In this document: in pieces, positions 26,586-35,836 of the stretch
How positions within the stretch are numbered: position 1 is the first letter of the stretch
Layout: each line of letters starts with the position of its first letter
Assembly (NCBI RefSeq): GCF_014851685.1
Contig: NZ_JACVAC010000001.1
Location: forward strand, 62,001 to 126,000
Length of the DNA stretch: 64,000 nucleotides
Direction of reading: 5' to 3'
Origin: Pseudomonas sp. PDM05
GTDB lineage: Bacteria > Pseudomonadota > Gammaproteobacteria > Pseudomonadales > Pseudomonadaceae
Translations under genes and position numbers: made by a program
Notes under the pieces: generated by a model
The model's database searches: none
What the model saw: only the letters and a program-made list of their open reading frames with translations
What the model was told of the DNA's origin: nothing

Positions 26586-28244
26586 ATGCATACGCTCGAC
26601 ATCTTCACCCGAGACATTATCCAGAATTCGCTTCAAGCCATTGCTGACGAAATGTTCGTGGCGATGCGCAAAGCTGCCATGAGCCCCGTCATTTATGAAG
26701 TGCTGGACATGGGCACCGGCATCACCGACGCCAATGGCGAGATTGCCAGCTCCGGCGCCGGTATCCCGGCCTTCGTAGGCGTGCTGGACAAGGCCGTCAA
26801 ACAGATCTTGCTGCAACATGCCCGCCCAGGGGAAATCGAAGACGGCGATGTGTTCATCTGCAATGACCCCCACGGTGGCGCAGTCACTCACCTGAACGAT
26901 GTGGTGCTGGCCATGCCCGTGTTTGCCGAGGGCAGGCGCGTGGCCTGGACCGCGAATATCGCCCACTGGAACGATGTCGGCGGCATGGTCCCCGGATCGA
27001 TGTCCACTGAGGCTACCGACATCTTTCAGGAAGGGTTGCGCCTGTGCTCGGTCAAGCTGATCAGCCGTGGCCAACCGATCCGCTCAGTGCTGCAGATACT
27101 GCGGGCCAACACGCGCATGCCGGATTTCATGGAAGGCGATCTATGGGCTGGCGTAGCGGCGGTGCGCGGCGGGGCCCTGCACCTGCGTGAGTTGACCGCC
27201 AAATACGGCACTGACCTGTTTTTGCTGGCGATGCAGGACTTCATGGACCTGGGCGAAAAGGTATCGCGCAAAGCCCTGGCCGAACTGCCCAATGTCAACC
27301 TTTCCCTGGTGGAGCCGCAAGACGACGGCAGCCTGTATTCGGTGTCGGTGCAGATCCATGACCGTGCAATGACCGTGGACCTGCGCGACAACCCCGACCA
27401 ATGCACCGGGCCCACTAACCTCAGCCGGGATGGCGCGGTGGTTGCCGCCCAAATGGCGTTCAAATCCCTGACTGCCCCGCAAGGCATTACCAATGGAGGC
27501 ACGTTCCGTCCGTTGAATGTGCTGACACGCCCCGGTTCGCTATTCGATGCGCAACTGCCCGCCGCAGAGGGGTTTTACTTTGAAAACCTGATTCGCGTAC
27601 ACGACCTGATCTTGCGCTGCCTGGCCCAGCATTTTCCCGACCGCTTGCCGGCGGGCAATTTCTCCTCGGTATGCGCCACTGTTATCGGCGGCCGGCATCC
27701 GGATACCGGTCGGCTGTTTACCCTGGTGGAGCCGGAAATCGGTGGTTGGGGCGCCGAGCCCGGACGTGACGGCAACAACGCCGTTTATTGCGGCCTGCAT
27801 GGCGAGACCTACAACTGTCCAGTGGAAGTCTGTGAGGCCCGTTACGGCCTGTATGTCGAGCGCATGGCGCTGAATGACGAACCCGGTGGGCACGGCCAGT
27901 TCCGCGGCGGGCGAGGCATCTGCATCGACTATCGCGTACGGGCCGATGACAGCTTTCTGACCTGTGGTTACACCCGCTCGGTCGTTCCACCCTGGGGCCT
28001 GCAACAGGGCCAGGATGGCACCCCCAATTACGTCGAAGTGCTGCGCGGCGACAACCCGCCGGAACGCTACGCCATGGCCAGCAGCATCCCTCTCAACGCC
28101 GGCGACCTGGTGCGAGTACGCACGGGGGCCGGCGGTGGCTACGGCGCACCCGCAGCCCGTGACGCGGCGGCCGTGCGCGACGACTTGAAGAATGGCTACC
28201 TCGACGCGCAAACCGCCCGCGCCGTGTACGGCGTCATGCCCTGA
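26586..28244 (+). CDS. hyuB: hydantoinase/oxoprolinase subunit B (HyuB)
   Basis: A 552-residue partner of HyuA with the family hallmarks FICNDPHGGAVTHLNDV, NIAHWNDVGGMVPGSMS and the C-terminal RVRTGAGGGYG. The start I chose is the ATG at 26586 with GGGAG upstream; a longer frame to the left only overlaps hyuA. HyuA and HyuB together hydrolyse cyclic amides with ATP. The pair is followed by an outer-membrane channel, a racemase and a transporter, which supports a catabolic role. Confidence 0.9.
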   Translation: MHTLDIFTRDIIQNSLQAIADEMFVAMRKAAMSPVIYEVLDMGTGITDANGEIASSGAGIPAFVGVLDKAVKQILLQHARPGEIEDGDVFICNDPHGGAVTHLNDVVLAMPVFAEGRRVAWTANIAHWNDVGGMVPGSMSTEATDIFQEGLRLCSVKLISRGQPIRSVLQILRANTRMPDFMEGDLWAGVAAVRGGALHLRELTAKYGTDLFLLAMQDFMDLGEKVSRKALAELPNVNLSLVEPQDDGSLYSVSVQIHDRAMTVDLRDNPDQCTGPTNLSRDGAVVAAQMAFKSLTAPQGITNGGTFRPLNVLTRPGSLFDAQLPAAEGFYFENLIRVHDLILRCLAQHFPDRLPAGNFSSVCATVIGGRHPDTGRLFTLVEPEIGGWGAEPGRDGNNAVYCGLHGETYNCPVEVCEARYGLYVERMALNDEPGGHGQFRGGRGICIDYRVRADDSFLTCGYTRSVVPPWGLQQGQDGTPNYVEVLRGDNPPERYAMASSIPLNAGDLVRVRTGAGGGYGAPAARDAAAVRDDLKNGYLDAQTARAVYGVMP

Positions 28245-28308
28245 TCCCAATACACCGCCGTGCGGCGGCTTTCCATGCGTTGACCTAAAACAATAAGAGA
28301 GAACCGTC

Positions 28309-29199
28309 ATGTTGCAACTTCCACTCTCGCGCTTCGGCGCTGCGTGCTCGCTGGCGTTGGTGTTGGGCAGCAGCCCTTCAACCCAAGCCGAACAATTCAT
28401 CGGCTTCGGTCAACCAGGGCTGCCGGGACGCTGGGCTTTGGAAACCTTCCCGGTCTTCAACCGCAACACCGACGGCAATGTACGTGCCGGTGGCAATACG
28501 GTGCTTGCGTACTTTTCCGAGACCGGCTTTACCGACACCACCCGCGACCAATTGCAGTTCTGGGTCGGCGCCGTTCCCGGATACGCCAGCACCAACGACG
28601 CGAAAAACGTCAGCCCCTGGGGCATCGCCTCACCCAATCTCGGCTTTGCCTACTACTACAACGTGGTCGAGCCCACCAGCGCCTATGGTTCAGAGGACTA
28701 CACCACGTTCTGGACCAACCCGACGCTGACGGTCGAGTTCCCCAACGGTAACAACGAAGTTGCCGGTTACGGTGCCTTTGCCAACCGCTATGCGCTGAGT
28801 TTCAGCCTCGCCAATTACCTGCGTGTCGGAAAATTCGCCGCGACCTTCACCCCAATTGGCATCCATTACGCCGCACGTAACCGCAACACCACAGATCTCG
28901 GCAGCGGCGATCCCAAGCGCTTGCAAGGCGGTGTCAGCCTATGGCTGGCCAACGTCGCCGCCGGCTACCTCGTCACCGATGACCTGTGGCTGGGCGCGCA
29001 TCACGTCTACCACATCAACAATCGAACAGCCTCGGACTATGACGAGTCGCGGGTTGGAAAAATCGGACCGTCGATGACCTACACAGGCTTTTCCCAACAG
29101 GGACTCTACCTGTCTGCAAATCTGAATTTCGACTACTACCACAGCGCCAACCTGCCCCATTCCAATGAGCTGACCATGGCGCTGGTGAAGTTTTTCTAG
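28309..29199 (+). CDS. outer-membrane channel, MetA/phenol-degradation-type (PF13557-like)
   Basis: A 296-residue protein with a signal peptide (cleavage near TQA/E, residue 27) and a beta-rich mature part ending in aromatic KFF, the usual C-terminal signal for outer-membrane barrels. It resembles the transporter family associated with aromatic catabolic operons. GAGAG precedes the start. Placed within the hydantoinase operon it probably admits the substrate across the outer membrane. Confidence 0.8.
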   Translation: MLQLPLSRFGAACSLALVLGSSPSTQAEQFIGFGQPGLPGRWALETFPVFNRNTDGNVRAGGNTVLAYFSETGFTDTTRDQLQFWVGAVPGYASTNDAKNVSPWGIASPNLGFAYYYNVVEPTSAYGSEDYTTFWTNPTLTVEFPNGNNEVAGYGAFANRYALSFSLANYLRVGKFAATFTPIGIHYAARNRNTTDLGSGDPKRLQGGVSLWLANVAAGYLVTDDLWLGAHHVYHINNRTASDYDESRVGKIGPSMTYTGFSQQGLYLSANLNFDYYHSANLPHSNELTMALVKFF

Positions 29200-29232
29200 C
29201 GCCAATTGGCCCCCTATCCGAGGAAATAACCG

Positions 29233-30054
29233 ATGCAAACCCCAACCCCCACTCCCCCACCACACGATGTGCCGGTGACAGTGCGCTGGCTCAACCCGAT
29301 TGGTTGCTCGATGTTCGACGCACCGATCGCCGACTTGCTGCACGGCATCAAGCACCCCTCGACACACCTGGAAGTGGTGTCGTTCGATATGCAGCCCAGC
29401 CCGACACACCTGGAGTACCGGGCCTACGAGGCAATGACCTACGAGCGCACGGTACGCATTGCCCGCGATTGCGCCCAGCAAAACATCGATGCCCTGGTGA
29501 TCGGCTGCTTCTACGATCCGGCCCTGGAGGATGCCCGGGAAATCTCCGGCAACTGCCTGGTGGTTGCTCCCTGCCAGGCCAGCCTGCAGATCGCCGACCA
29601 ACTGGCTAACCGTTATTCGATCATCGTAGGGCGAGATAAATGGATGGAGCAAATGCGCGAGCGCGTTCGCGGCTACGGCTCGGCGGATCGACTCGCCTCT
29701 ATGCGCGCGCTGGGCATGGGCGTCGATGAGTTCCAGAAAGACCCGGCCCTCACCCGACGCCGAATCATTGAACAAGCGTTTTTGGCGGTCGAGGAAGATG
29801 GCGCGGAAGCGATCATTTTGGGCTGCACCATCGAATTCGGTTTCTTCGAACAGGTGCAGCGCGAGGTCGGCGTACCCGTGATCGACCCGGTGGTCGCCGC
29901 GTTCAAGATGGCCGAAGCCATGGCGGGGATGAAGCAGCGCTTCGGCTGGAGCCCCAGCCGTGTCGGCAGTTGCGAGCCTCCACCGGAAGCCGAAATCAAA
30001 GCCTTTGGCCTGTTTCAGGGCCCGGTGCCCATCGGTAACCGTGTGCAAGCCTAG
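29233..30054 (+). CDS. Asp/Glu/hydantoin racemase family protein
   Basis: A 273-residue enzyme of the two-cysteine racemase fold. The catalytic cysteines are in ALVIGCFYDPALEDAR and AIILGCTIEFGFF, followed by VPVIDPVVAAFKMAEAM. The family includes hydantoin racemase, aspartate/glutamate racemases and maleate isomerase. In this operon a hydantoin racemase supplying the right stereoisomer to HyuAB is the simplest reading. AGGAAATAACCG precedes the ATG. Confidence 0.85.
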   Translation: MQTPTPTPPPHDVPVTVRWLNPIGCSMFDAPIADLLHGIKHPSTHLEVVSFDMQPSPTHLEYRAYEAMTYERTVRIARDCAQQNIDALVIGCFYDPALEDAREISGNCLVVAPCQASLQIADQLANRYSIIVGRDKWMEQMRERVRGYGSADRLASMRALGMGVDEFQKDPALTRRRIIEQAFLAVEEDGAEAIILGCTIEFGFFEQVQREVGVPVIDPVVAAFKMAEAMAGMKQRFGWSPSRVGSCEPPPEAEIKAFGLFQGPVPIGNRVQA

Positions 30055-30075
30055 CCCTAACTTGGAGCAATCCCT

Positions 30076-31419
30076 ATGAGCGACGTCACGCCAATGCCCG
30101 CACAAGCCAACTACACCTCCACTCGGCAAGTGGGCGATGTATTCAGAGACGTACCCCTGACCCGCGAGCACCTCAAGTGCTGCTTGGCGCTGTTTTTTGT
30201 GTTCGCCATTGAGGCGTGGGAGATGATGATCATCGTCTACACCGCGCCGCTGATCGCCCAGGATTTTTCCCTGGATGCACTTGCCGTCGGCCACCTGATC
30301 GGCGCCATGTTCATCGGCATGCTGTTGGGCTCGTTAGTCTGGGGCAAGCTCGCCGAACGTATCGGCCGCAAGGGCGCGGTGGTCTGGAGCCTGGCCATTT
30401 ACGGCGTGATCTCGTTGGCGAGTGCGTTTGCCCCCGACTACGCCTCGCTCTACGCGTTACGGCTGTTCTCGGGCGTGGCCGCAGTTGGCATGATGGTGGT
30501 GACGTTTGCTCACTATCAGGAGCTATTGCCCGTGCGCCATCGCGGCGCGCTGACCGTGTACCTGGCCTCGGGATGGCCAATCGGCATGCTACTGGCACTG
30601 GGGGCGACCGTATGGCTGATGCCCTATGGTTGGCGCACAATCATTGCGGTGAGTTCACTGGGTGGGTTGTGGGCTTTGGTGGTGGCGCTCTGGGTGCCGG
30701 AGTCGCCGTACTGGCTGGCCAACGCCAAGCGCCAAGCGCAGGCCCGAGCGGTCATCACGCGATTAAGCCGAGGCACCGTGCAAGTGCCTGAGGATTGCCT
30801 GCTGCAAGTGGACCAAACGACGTCAGGGCGCCAGCGGGAGCTGTTTTCACCGGCGCTGTTGAGGATCAGTGCGTTGCAGATCCTGGTGAATTTTACGTTC
30901 TCCTGGGGTTACTGGGGCTTGCAGACCTGGCTGCCGACGCTGTTGCAACAACGCGGGCTGAGCCTGCCGCAAAGCTACGGTTTTATTGCACTGTCGGCAC
31001 TGTGCATGATCCCCGGCTACATGGCGGCGTCGTGGCTCACCCATCGTTATGGCCGCAAACACGTCATTATCGGTTTCATCAGTGCCTCGGTGCTCGCTGG
31101 CTACGGCTTTGCCAACGCTCAAAGCCTGGAAATGCTGTACCTGAGCAACTTCGCCCTGGCGTTCTTCAGCCTGGGGGCATGGGGGGTGTGGGGCACCTGG
31201 ATCGCCGAGCTGTACCCGACCCCATTGCGTACCATCGGTTACGGGTGGGCGATTTTCGCGCAACGCGTGGCCAATATCCTGGCACCGTCTTTGATCGGCG
31301 CACTGGTGGCTTACGGCGCCTCCTTCAATATGACCACCACCTTTATCAATGCCTTCATGCTGGTAACCGTGTTGCTCGCACTGTTCATTCCTGAAACCGA
31401 GGGCAAGGCGTTGGATTAG
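30076..31419 (+). CDS. MFS transporter (AAHS/sugar-porter-like)
   Basis: A 447-residue major facilitator with about twelve spans. Motif A between spans 2 and 3 reads GKLAERIGRKGAVVW, and the equivalent in the second half reads LTHRYGRKHVIIG. The C-terminal ELYPTPLRTIGYGWA is typical of aromatic-acid and sugar porters. It is the last gene of the hydantoinase cluster, 21 bases after the racemase gene, and probably imports the substrate. GGAGC precedes the ATG. Confidence 0.87.
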   Translation: MSDVTPMPAQANYTSTRQVGDVFRDVPLTREHLKCCLALFFVFAIEAWEMMIIVYTAPLIAQDFSLDALAVGHLIGAMFIGMLLGSLVWGKLAERIGRKGAVVWSLAIYGVISLASAFAPDYASLYALRLFSGVAAVGMMVVTFAHYQELLPVRHRGALTVYLASGWPIGMLLALGATVWLMPYGWRTIIAVSSLGGLWALVVALWVPESPYWLANAKRQAQARAVITRLSRGTVQVPEDCLLQVDQTTSGRQRELFSPALLRISALQILVNFTFSWGYWGLQTWLPTLLQQRGLSLPQSYGFIALSALCMIPGYMAASWLTHRYGRKHVIIGFISASVLAGYGFANAQSLEMLYLSNFALAFFSLGAWGVWGTWIAELYPTPLRTIGYGWAIFAQRVANILAPSLIGALVAYGASFNMTTTFINAFMLVTVLLALFIPETEGKALD

Positions 31420-31528
31420 CACAATGCCCATCGTGCTTTCAGGCATATGTAATCCATCGTGACTGACAGCCCACGCCCTGCCCCCTGCGTTTGAATAACC
31501 CCAGACCTCGAGCGGGTCATCCAACCGG

Positions 31529-33526
31529 ATGCCCCATCAAATTGCAGACACGGAATTCACTATGGACAGTCAACAATGGAGTGACGGAGTCACCTTCACC
31601 ATGCAACGCGGTCCCTTTCAGAACAACGGCGCCACACCTTGGTACACCCGTGTACAGGTAGGCACACCAGGGCAATCCCTGAAGGTGTCGATGGACACCG
31701 GAACCAATATCACCTGGATAACCTCCAGCCTGTGTTCGCCCGACCGATGCCAGCACTTCAGCGCAGGCCGGTTTGACCATCAGGCGTCCAGCACCTTCAC
31801 CTTCACGGATTGCCTGCAACGGCCCTACAGCTTCGGGCCCTGGGGCACGATGCAGGTAGAATCCGGTTCGGATGTATTGACTCTGAACAACACCCCATTG
31901 CCCATTCAACTTCTACTGGCGGCAGACTACACCGGAACGCAGTTTCGCCAATTGGACTGGGACGGTGGCATGGGCTTGCCCAGCAGCAGCGCCTATGTCG
32001 ACGGGAAAAGCTCGTTTGTGTTTCAGGCGTTGATGAATGCTGGAAAAATCGATCCCCATCAACCCTTCGTTGCCTTCGACTGGGACCCTGCTTCGCGTCG
32101 GGGCGTGTGCCAGATGGGGGCAGTGGATGCGGCTAAAACCCGTGGTCCGCACCTGTTTCTTCCGTGGTCGCTCTACAGCAAAGTGCGTGGTGTGGAATAC
32201 ATCTGGTCGACCCCGCTGGCGTCCTACACCGTAGGCGGCGACGTCTTGGCCAGGAACATAACCTTCGCGCTGGACTCTGGCTCATCCCAATTCAAAGGGG
32301 ATGACCGGCTGATGCGCCAGACCCTTGAGCGTATTGCCCAGGGCGGCAGCCCAACGGTCGTCCTGGGCTTCGCCGATGGCGAAATCACCCTGGGTGCCGA
32401 CCTGTACAACGTTTTGATCGAGGACGGTCCAGACAAGGGTAAAACCCTTCCTCAATTCGAGCCGCTGGGACTGACCGACCTGGTGTTGGTGGGTTCGCTG
32501 GTGATGGAGTATTGCTACACCGTCTATGAATATCGTGTGGTGCAATGTCGAGCGGGCACTTACTCACTCGCGCCGGTTGGGATATGGCTGTTTAATCGCC
32601 CGCAGGGGCCCCAGATTATCAGCCGCTCATCTTCACGGCGCTTTGAGGCAAAGCCGCGCACGCTTGTCAGTGGAAAGCTGGTGCTCCGCCCGCCCCTAGC
32701 GACTGCCCATACAGCGCCGCCGCTTTGCGCCGCCGGCACCTGGAAAAATGACTACGGCTCGGCAATGACGTTGACGGTCACCGGCAATGTCATTACCGGT
32801 TCGTATCAGTCATCCACGGGCTCAACGGGCCGATACGCAGTGACGGGTTATCAAGCGAGTACAAGCCCTTCACGGGAAAAAGGGCTGCCTGTGGCATTGG
32901 CTATAGACTGGCACTCGCTGGATGAGCAGCAGGCCGACCCGAGTTGGCATTGGGTGTCGGGGTTGTGCGGACAGCTCCATCGGATCGCAGGCGAGGATCG
33001 GCTCAATCTATCGCACGTGCTCATCGCCACCGGGGATTTTCCCGATCTGGCTAAACAAGGAGCGTATCTGGACAAACTGAGCTATCGACGGGTTGCAGAT
33101 GAGGCCATAGGACTACGTCCTATCACCCCCACCTTGGCTTCGGAGCACGACAACCGGTTAAATGGCACTTGGATGGCAGCGCAAGGATATAACCTGAAAC
33201 TGCACGTTAGAGCGTCAAGCCAGCATGCTTTAGGTTGTGTCAGCGGCACGTTGACGACGCCTACCGGGCGGGTCGAGGTATCCGGTTTTACTGACATCAA
33301 CGCGAACTCGGGCGGGCTGTCACGGCAATCGGTAAGCCTCGCCGCACCGCAAAAGAGCGGTGAAGCGGTACTGGCCCTGGCGGGTTCGCTGGATCTTCAA
33401 GTGGATGAATTGACCTTGCTGGCGCTGCTCACGTCCTCCACAACAGCGTCACAACGTTATGTGCAAACACAGGTCCAGTCGCTCATGTTCAGGAGGACGC
33501 TCGGCGCGGGTGCCAATGAAATATAA
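31529..33526 (+). CDS. pepsin-like (A1) aspartic protease fused to two avidin-like domains
   Basis: A 665-residue protein with an unusual architecture. Residues about 35-345 look like a family A1 aspartic protease: first catalytic motif DTGTN at 56-60, the paired cysteines CSPDRC at 69-74, a flap tyrosine in PYSFGPWG near 100, and a second catalytic motif DSGSS at 249-253. Residues about 400-503 look like an avidin domain: GTWKNDYGSAMTL, ITGSYQSSTGSTGRYAVTG, LAIDWHS and WHWVSG follow the streptavidin pattern, with candidate biotin-contact residues N407, S411, Y426, S428 and W461. Residues 544-655 form a second, more diverged avidin-like repeat (NGTWMAAQGYNLKLHV, CVSGTLTTPTGRVEVSG). There is no signal peptide, so it may be cytosolic or exported by another route. 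An ATG 11 codons in (31562) is an alternative start. Domain calls rest on motif reading; the function is unknown. Confidence 0.8.
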   Translation: MPHQIADTEFTMDSQQWSDGVTFTMQRGPFQNNGATPWYTRVQVGTPGQSLKVSMDTGTNITWITSSLCSPDRCQHFSAGRFDHQASSTFTFTDCLQRPYSFGPWGTMQVESGSDVLTLNNTPLPIQLLLAADYTGTQFRQLDWDGGMGLPSSSAYVDGKSSFVFQALMNAGKIDPHQPFVAFDWDPASRRGVCQMGAVDAAKTRGPHLFLPWSLYSKVRGVEYIWSTPLASYTVGGDVLARNITFALDSGSSQFKGDDRLMRQTLERIAQGGSPTVVLGFADGEITLGADLYNVLIEDGPDKGKTLPQFEPLGLTDLVLVGSLVMEYCYTVYEYRVVQCRAGTYSLAPVGIWLFNRPQGPQIISRSSSRRFEAKPRTLVSGKLVLRPPLATAHTAPPLCAAGTWKNDYGSAMTLTVTGNVITGSYQSSTGSTGRYAVTGYQASTSPSREKGLPVALAIDWHSLDEQQADPSWHWVSGLCGQLHRIAGEDRLNLSHVLIATGDFPDLAKQGAYLDKLSYRRVADEAIGLRPITPTLASEHDNRLNGTWMAAQGYNLKLHVRASSQHALGCVSGTLTTPTGRVEVSGFTDINANSGGLSRQSVSLAAPQKSGEAVLALAGSLDLQVDELTLLALLTSSTTASQRYVQTQVQSLMFRRTLGAGANEI

Positions 33527-33617
33527 CCAAGCAATCACCGTAGGCTGGAGAGGTCTATGGTGCCGAGGGCAGTCCAGTGTGAGGAATCTGGTCACCCAGG
33601 GTTCATCCGTCGCCTCA

Positions 33618-34994
33618 CTAAATAATCCGCTTGGATTCAACCTGGCTTGCTACCGGGCCCATTGGAGGAAACTCCAAACGAAAGCTCGTTCCGGATGAAT
33701 TGCTGTCTACGCTGACCCGACCACCATGCAACTGCATAATTGAGCGAACGATGGCCAAACCCAGCCCGCCAGAGTCGTCCGGCTGACTACGTGACGGATC
33801 GCAACGGTAGAAGCGCTCAAACAGTCGAGGGAGATGCTGCGCTGAAATCGGCTGGCCTTGGTTATGCACAATAATGTCAATCCTGTCCCCTAAAGCCATA
33901 CTGCTAATGGTTACTGGCGTAGCAGGAGAGCCATAACGCAGCGCATTGGCCAGCAAGTTGGCCAGTGCTCTGCGGATCAAAGCAGGATCAGCACGCAATT
34001 GATCATGGGCCTGATTGATCAGCGCGACATCACGTTCTTGTGCAACACCTTCAAAATACTCACACAGTTGCTCCACCAGATCGTGCAGGTTGATGAGTTC
34101 ATCACTGACACATGCGTGCGACTGCTCGGTGCGCGCGAGAAACAGCATGCTATCGACCATTCGCGCTAGACGCTCATACTCTTCCTGATTCGAAACCAGC
34201 AAGTTTTGATAGTCTTCGATTGAACGACAATGCCTCAGGGCCTGCTGGGTGTGCCCCATCAGATTGGTGAGCGGGGTGCGCATCTCATGGGCGAGATCCT
34301 CCGAGAATCGTGATAGCTGGGCGAACCCCTCTTCGAGGCGTGCAAGCATCTGATTAAGCGCTTGGCTGAGTGCTTGTAGTTCACTCAGTTCGTTGAACTC
34401 ATCCAGCCGCAGATGCAGATGGTGTACATCAATTGCGGCAGCGCGCTTCGCCAGTAAGCGCACAGGTCGTAAGCCTCGCTGACTTACCCACCCGCCGAGC
34501 ACAAAAGCCAGCAGCGCACCGACCGACATCGCGAGCCAGAGCTTGAGTCGGTAAGCCCCCAGCATCTGCTCGCGCTCGCTCAACAACTTGCCAGCAATCA
34601 GGGTCAAGCCGCGATCACCTTGCATGACATGCTGCCAGGCAAAGCGTACTGCCACCGAAGAGTTACCGTCACTCAGCTGAGCCTGGGCTACAGCCGGTAA
34701 CGCGGGCAAGCTCATGCCGACGGGGTTGATTTCGATCAGCACCTGACCTGTGTCATCGATGATCCACAGCAAGTTGTCGCGATTGCCCAGCATATTTTCG
34801 TATAGCTTGGGCCGATCTCTGAGTTGCTCGACGCTGATACTGTCGTTGATCAACGCATGCATGCGCTCCAGGCGCCCGAGCAGGGCCTGGTCATCGCGCC
34901 AGGCGATTTCTCGCTGTAATGACTGATAAAGATAAAAACCAATGGACCCCAGCAGCAGCGCACTGACTAACGCGAACATGAGCGCCAGGCGCAA
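33618..34994 (-). CDS. sensor histidine kinase, CusS/HprS-like
   Basis: A 458-residue membrane kinase: N-terminal span, periplasmic sensor of about 130 residues, second span near residue 155, HAMP linker, H-box DLAHEMRTPLTNL with the phosphorylated histidine, and an HATPase domain ending near residue 450 (GGLGLAIVRSIMQLHGG). It belongs to the heavy-metal/oxidant class (CusS, IrlS, HprS). It lies 23 bases after its response regulator gene. The linkage to a HIUase gene recalls E. coli hprRS-hiuH, where the pair senses oxidants. Confidence 0.88.
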   Translation of the reverse strand: MRLALMFALVSALLLGSIGFYLYQSLQREIAWRDDQALLGRLERMHALINDSISVEQLRDRPKLYENMLGNRDNLLWIIDDTGQVLIEINPVGMSLPALPAVAQAQLSDGNSSVAVRFAWQHVMQGDRGLTLIAGKLLSEREQMLGAYRLKLWLAMSVGALLAFVLGGWVSQRGLRPVRLLAKRAAAIDVHHLHLRLDEFNELSELQALSQALNQMLARLEEGFAQLSRFSEDLAHEMRTPLTNLMGHTQQALRHCRSIEDYQNLLVSNQEEYERLARMVDSMLFLARTEQSHACVSDELINLHDLVEQLCEYFEGVAQERDVALINQAHDQLRADPALIRRALANLLANALRYGSPATPVTISSMALGDRIDIIVHNQGQPISAQHLPRLFERFYRCDPSRSQPDDSGGLGLAIVRSIMQLHGGRVSVDSNSSGTSFRLEFPPMGPVASQVESKRII

Positions 34995-35017
34995 GCTCAG
35001 GTTACGCGCAAACAGTT

Positions 35018-35689
35018 TCAGGATTGCACCTCAAGCATGTAACCGATGCCACGCACTGTATGTATCAACTTTAGTGGGTAAGGATCGTCAACCTTGGCGC
35101 GCAGTCGTCGGATGGCAACATCGACCACATTGGTATCACTGTCAAAGTTCATCTGCCAGATTTGCGAAGCAATCGAGGAACGCGATAGCACCTCTCCTTC
35201 CCTACTGACTAACAGGTGCAACAGGGCAAACTCCTTGTTGGTCAGGGTCAGGCGTTCACCCTGGCGCGTGACCTTACGGCTCAACAGATCCACGCTCAGG
35301 TCTGCAACCAGGAACTGTTCGACCTCACGGGGCGGCCCCCTGCGCAGGAGCGTACGTACGCGTGCCAATAACTCGGCATAGGAAAAGGGTTTGACCAGGT
35401 AATCATCGGCCCCTGATTCAAGCCCCTTGACCCGATCCTCCACAGAGTCCCTAGCAGTAAGAAAAAGCACCGGGGTTTGCCACTTGCGTCGAATAATCTG
35501 AAGCAATTGCCAACCGTCCAGGCCCGGCAGCATGACATCCAGGATGATCAAGTCGAACTCACTTTCCTGCGCCAGATACTGGCCCTCCAGGCCATCTAAG
35601 GCGACCTCGACCACGTAGCCCGATTCAGTCAGGGCTTTGTGGAGGTAATCCGCTGTTTTCGCTTCATCTTCAACGACCAGGATACGCAT
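35018..35689 (-). CDS. OmpR-family response regulator, CusR/HprR-like
   Basis: A 223-residue regulator. The receiver domain begins [16 protein letters not shown], with the phosphorylated aspartate in [14 protein letters not shown]. The C-terminal winged helix is the OmpR type ([25 protein letters not shown] split over the domain). The ATG at 35689 has GGAG upstream; an upstream in-frame start is rejected because the receiver domain begins exactly here. It is divergent from the GlcG/HIUase genes, and the intergenic region contains a CusR/HprR-type box. Confidence 0.9.
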   Translation of the reverse strand: MRILVVEDEAKTADYLHKALTESGYVVEVALDGLEGQYLAQESEFDLIILDVMLPGLDGWQLLQIIRRKWQTPVLFLTARDSVEDRVKGLESGADDYLVKPFSYAELLARVRTLLRRGPPREVEQFLVADLSVDLLSRKVTRQGERLTLTNKEFALLHLLVSREGEVLSRSSIASQIWQMNFDSDTNVVDVAIRRLRAKVDDPYPLKLIHTVRGIGYMLEVQS

Positions 35690-35739
35690 CTTTTTCTCCA
35701 GAATTGGAGCATAGGCTAGCGCGCTTGGCCGTTTTGGCA

Positions 35740-35757
35740 CATTACATCTTGGTAATC
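35740..35757. promoter_or_regulatory. CusR/HprR-type response-regulator box
   Basis: CATTACATCTTGGTAATC fits the CATTAC-N6-GTAATG pattern known for the CusR and HprR regulators of E. coli, with one mismatch. It lies in the 147-base divergent region between the response regulator gene and the GlcG-like gene, where autoregulation and control of the HIUase gene would be expected. Confidence 0.65.
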
Positions 35758-35836
35758 ATGAGGCAATCATTCTGACGGTGCGCACGGGGCATCATGCCTG
35801 GCTATGACTCAGCCAGACAAAACAAAGGAAAAAAGC

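Noticed and set aside
31418..31440. Weak hairpin AGCAC/GTGCT with TTTC after the MFS gene as terminator
   Set aside because: Five-pair stem with a ten-base loop and short T-run; too weak to list as a feature.
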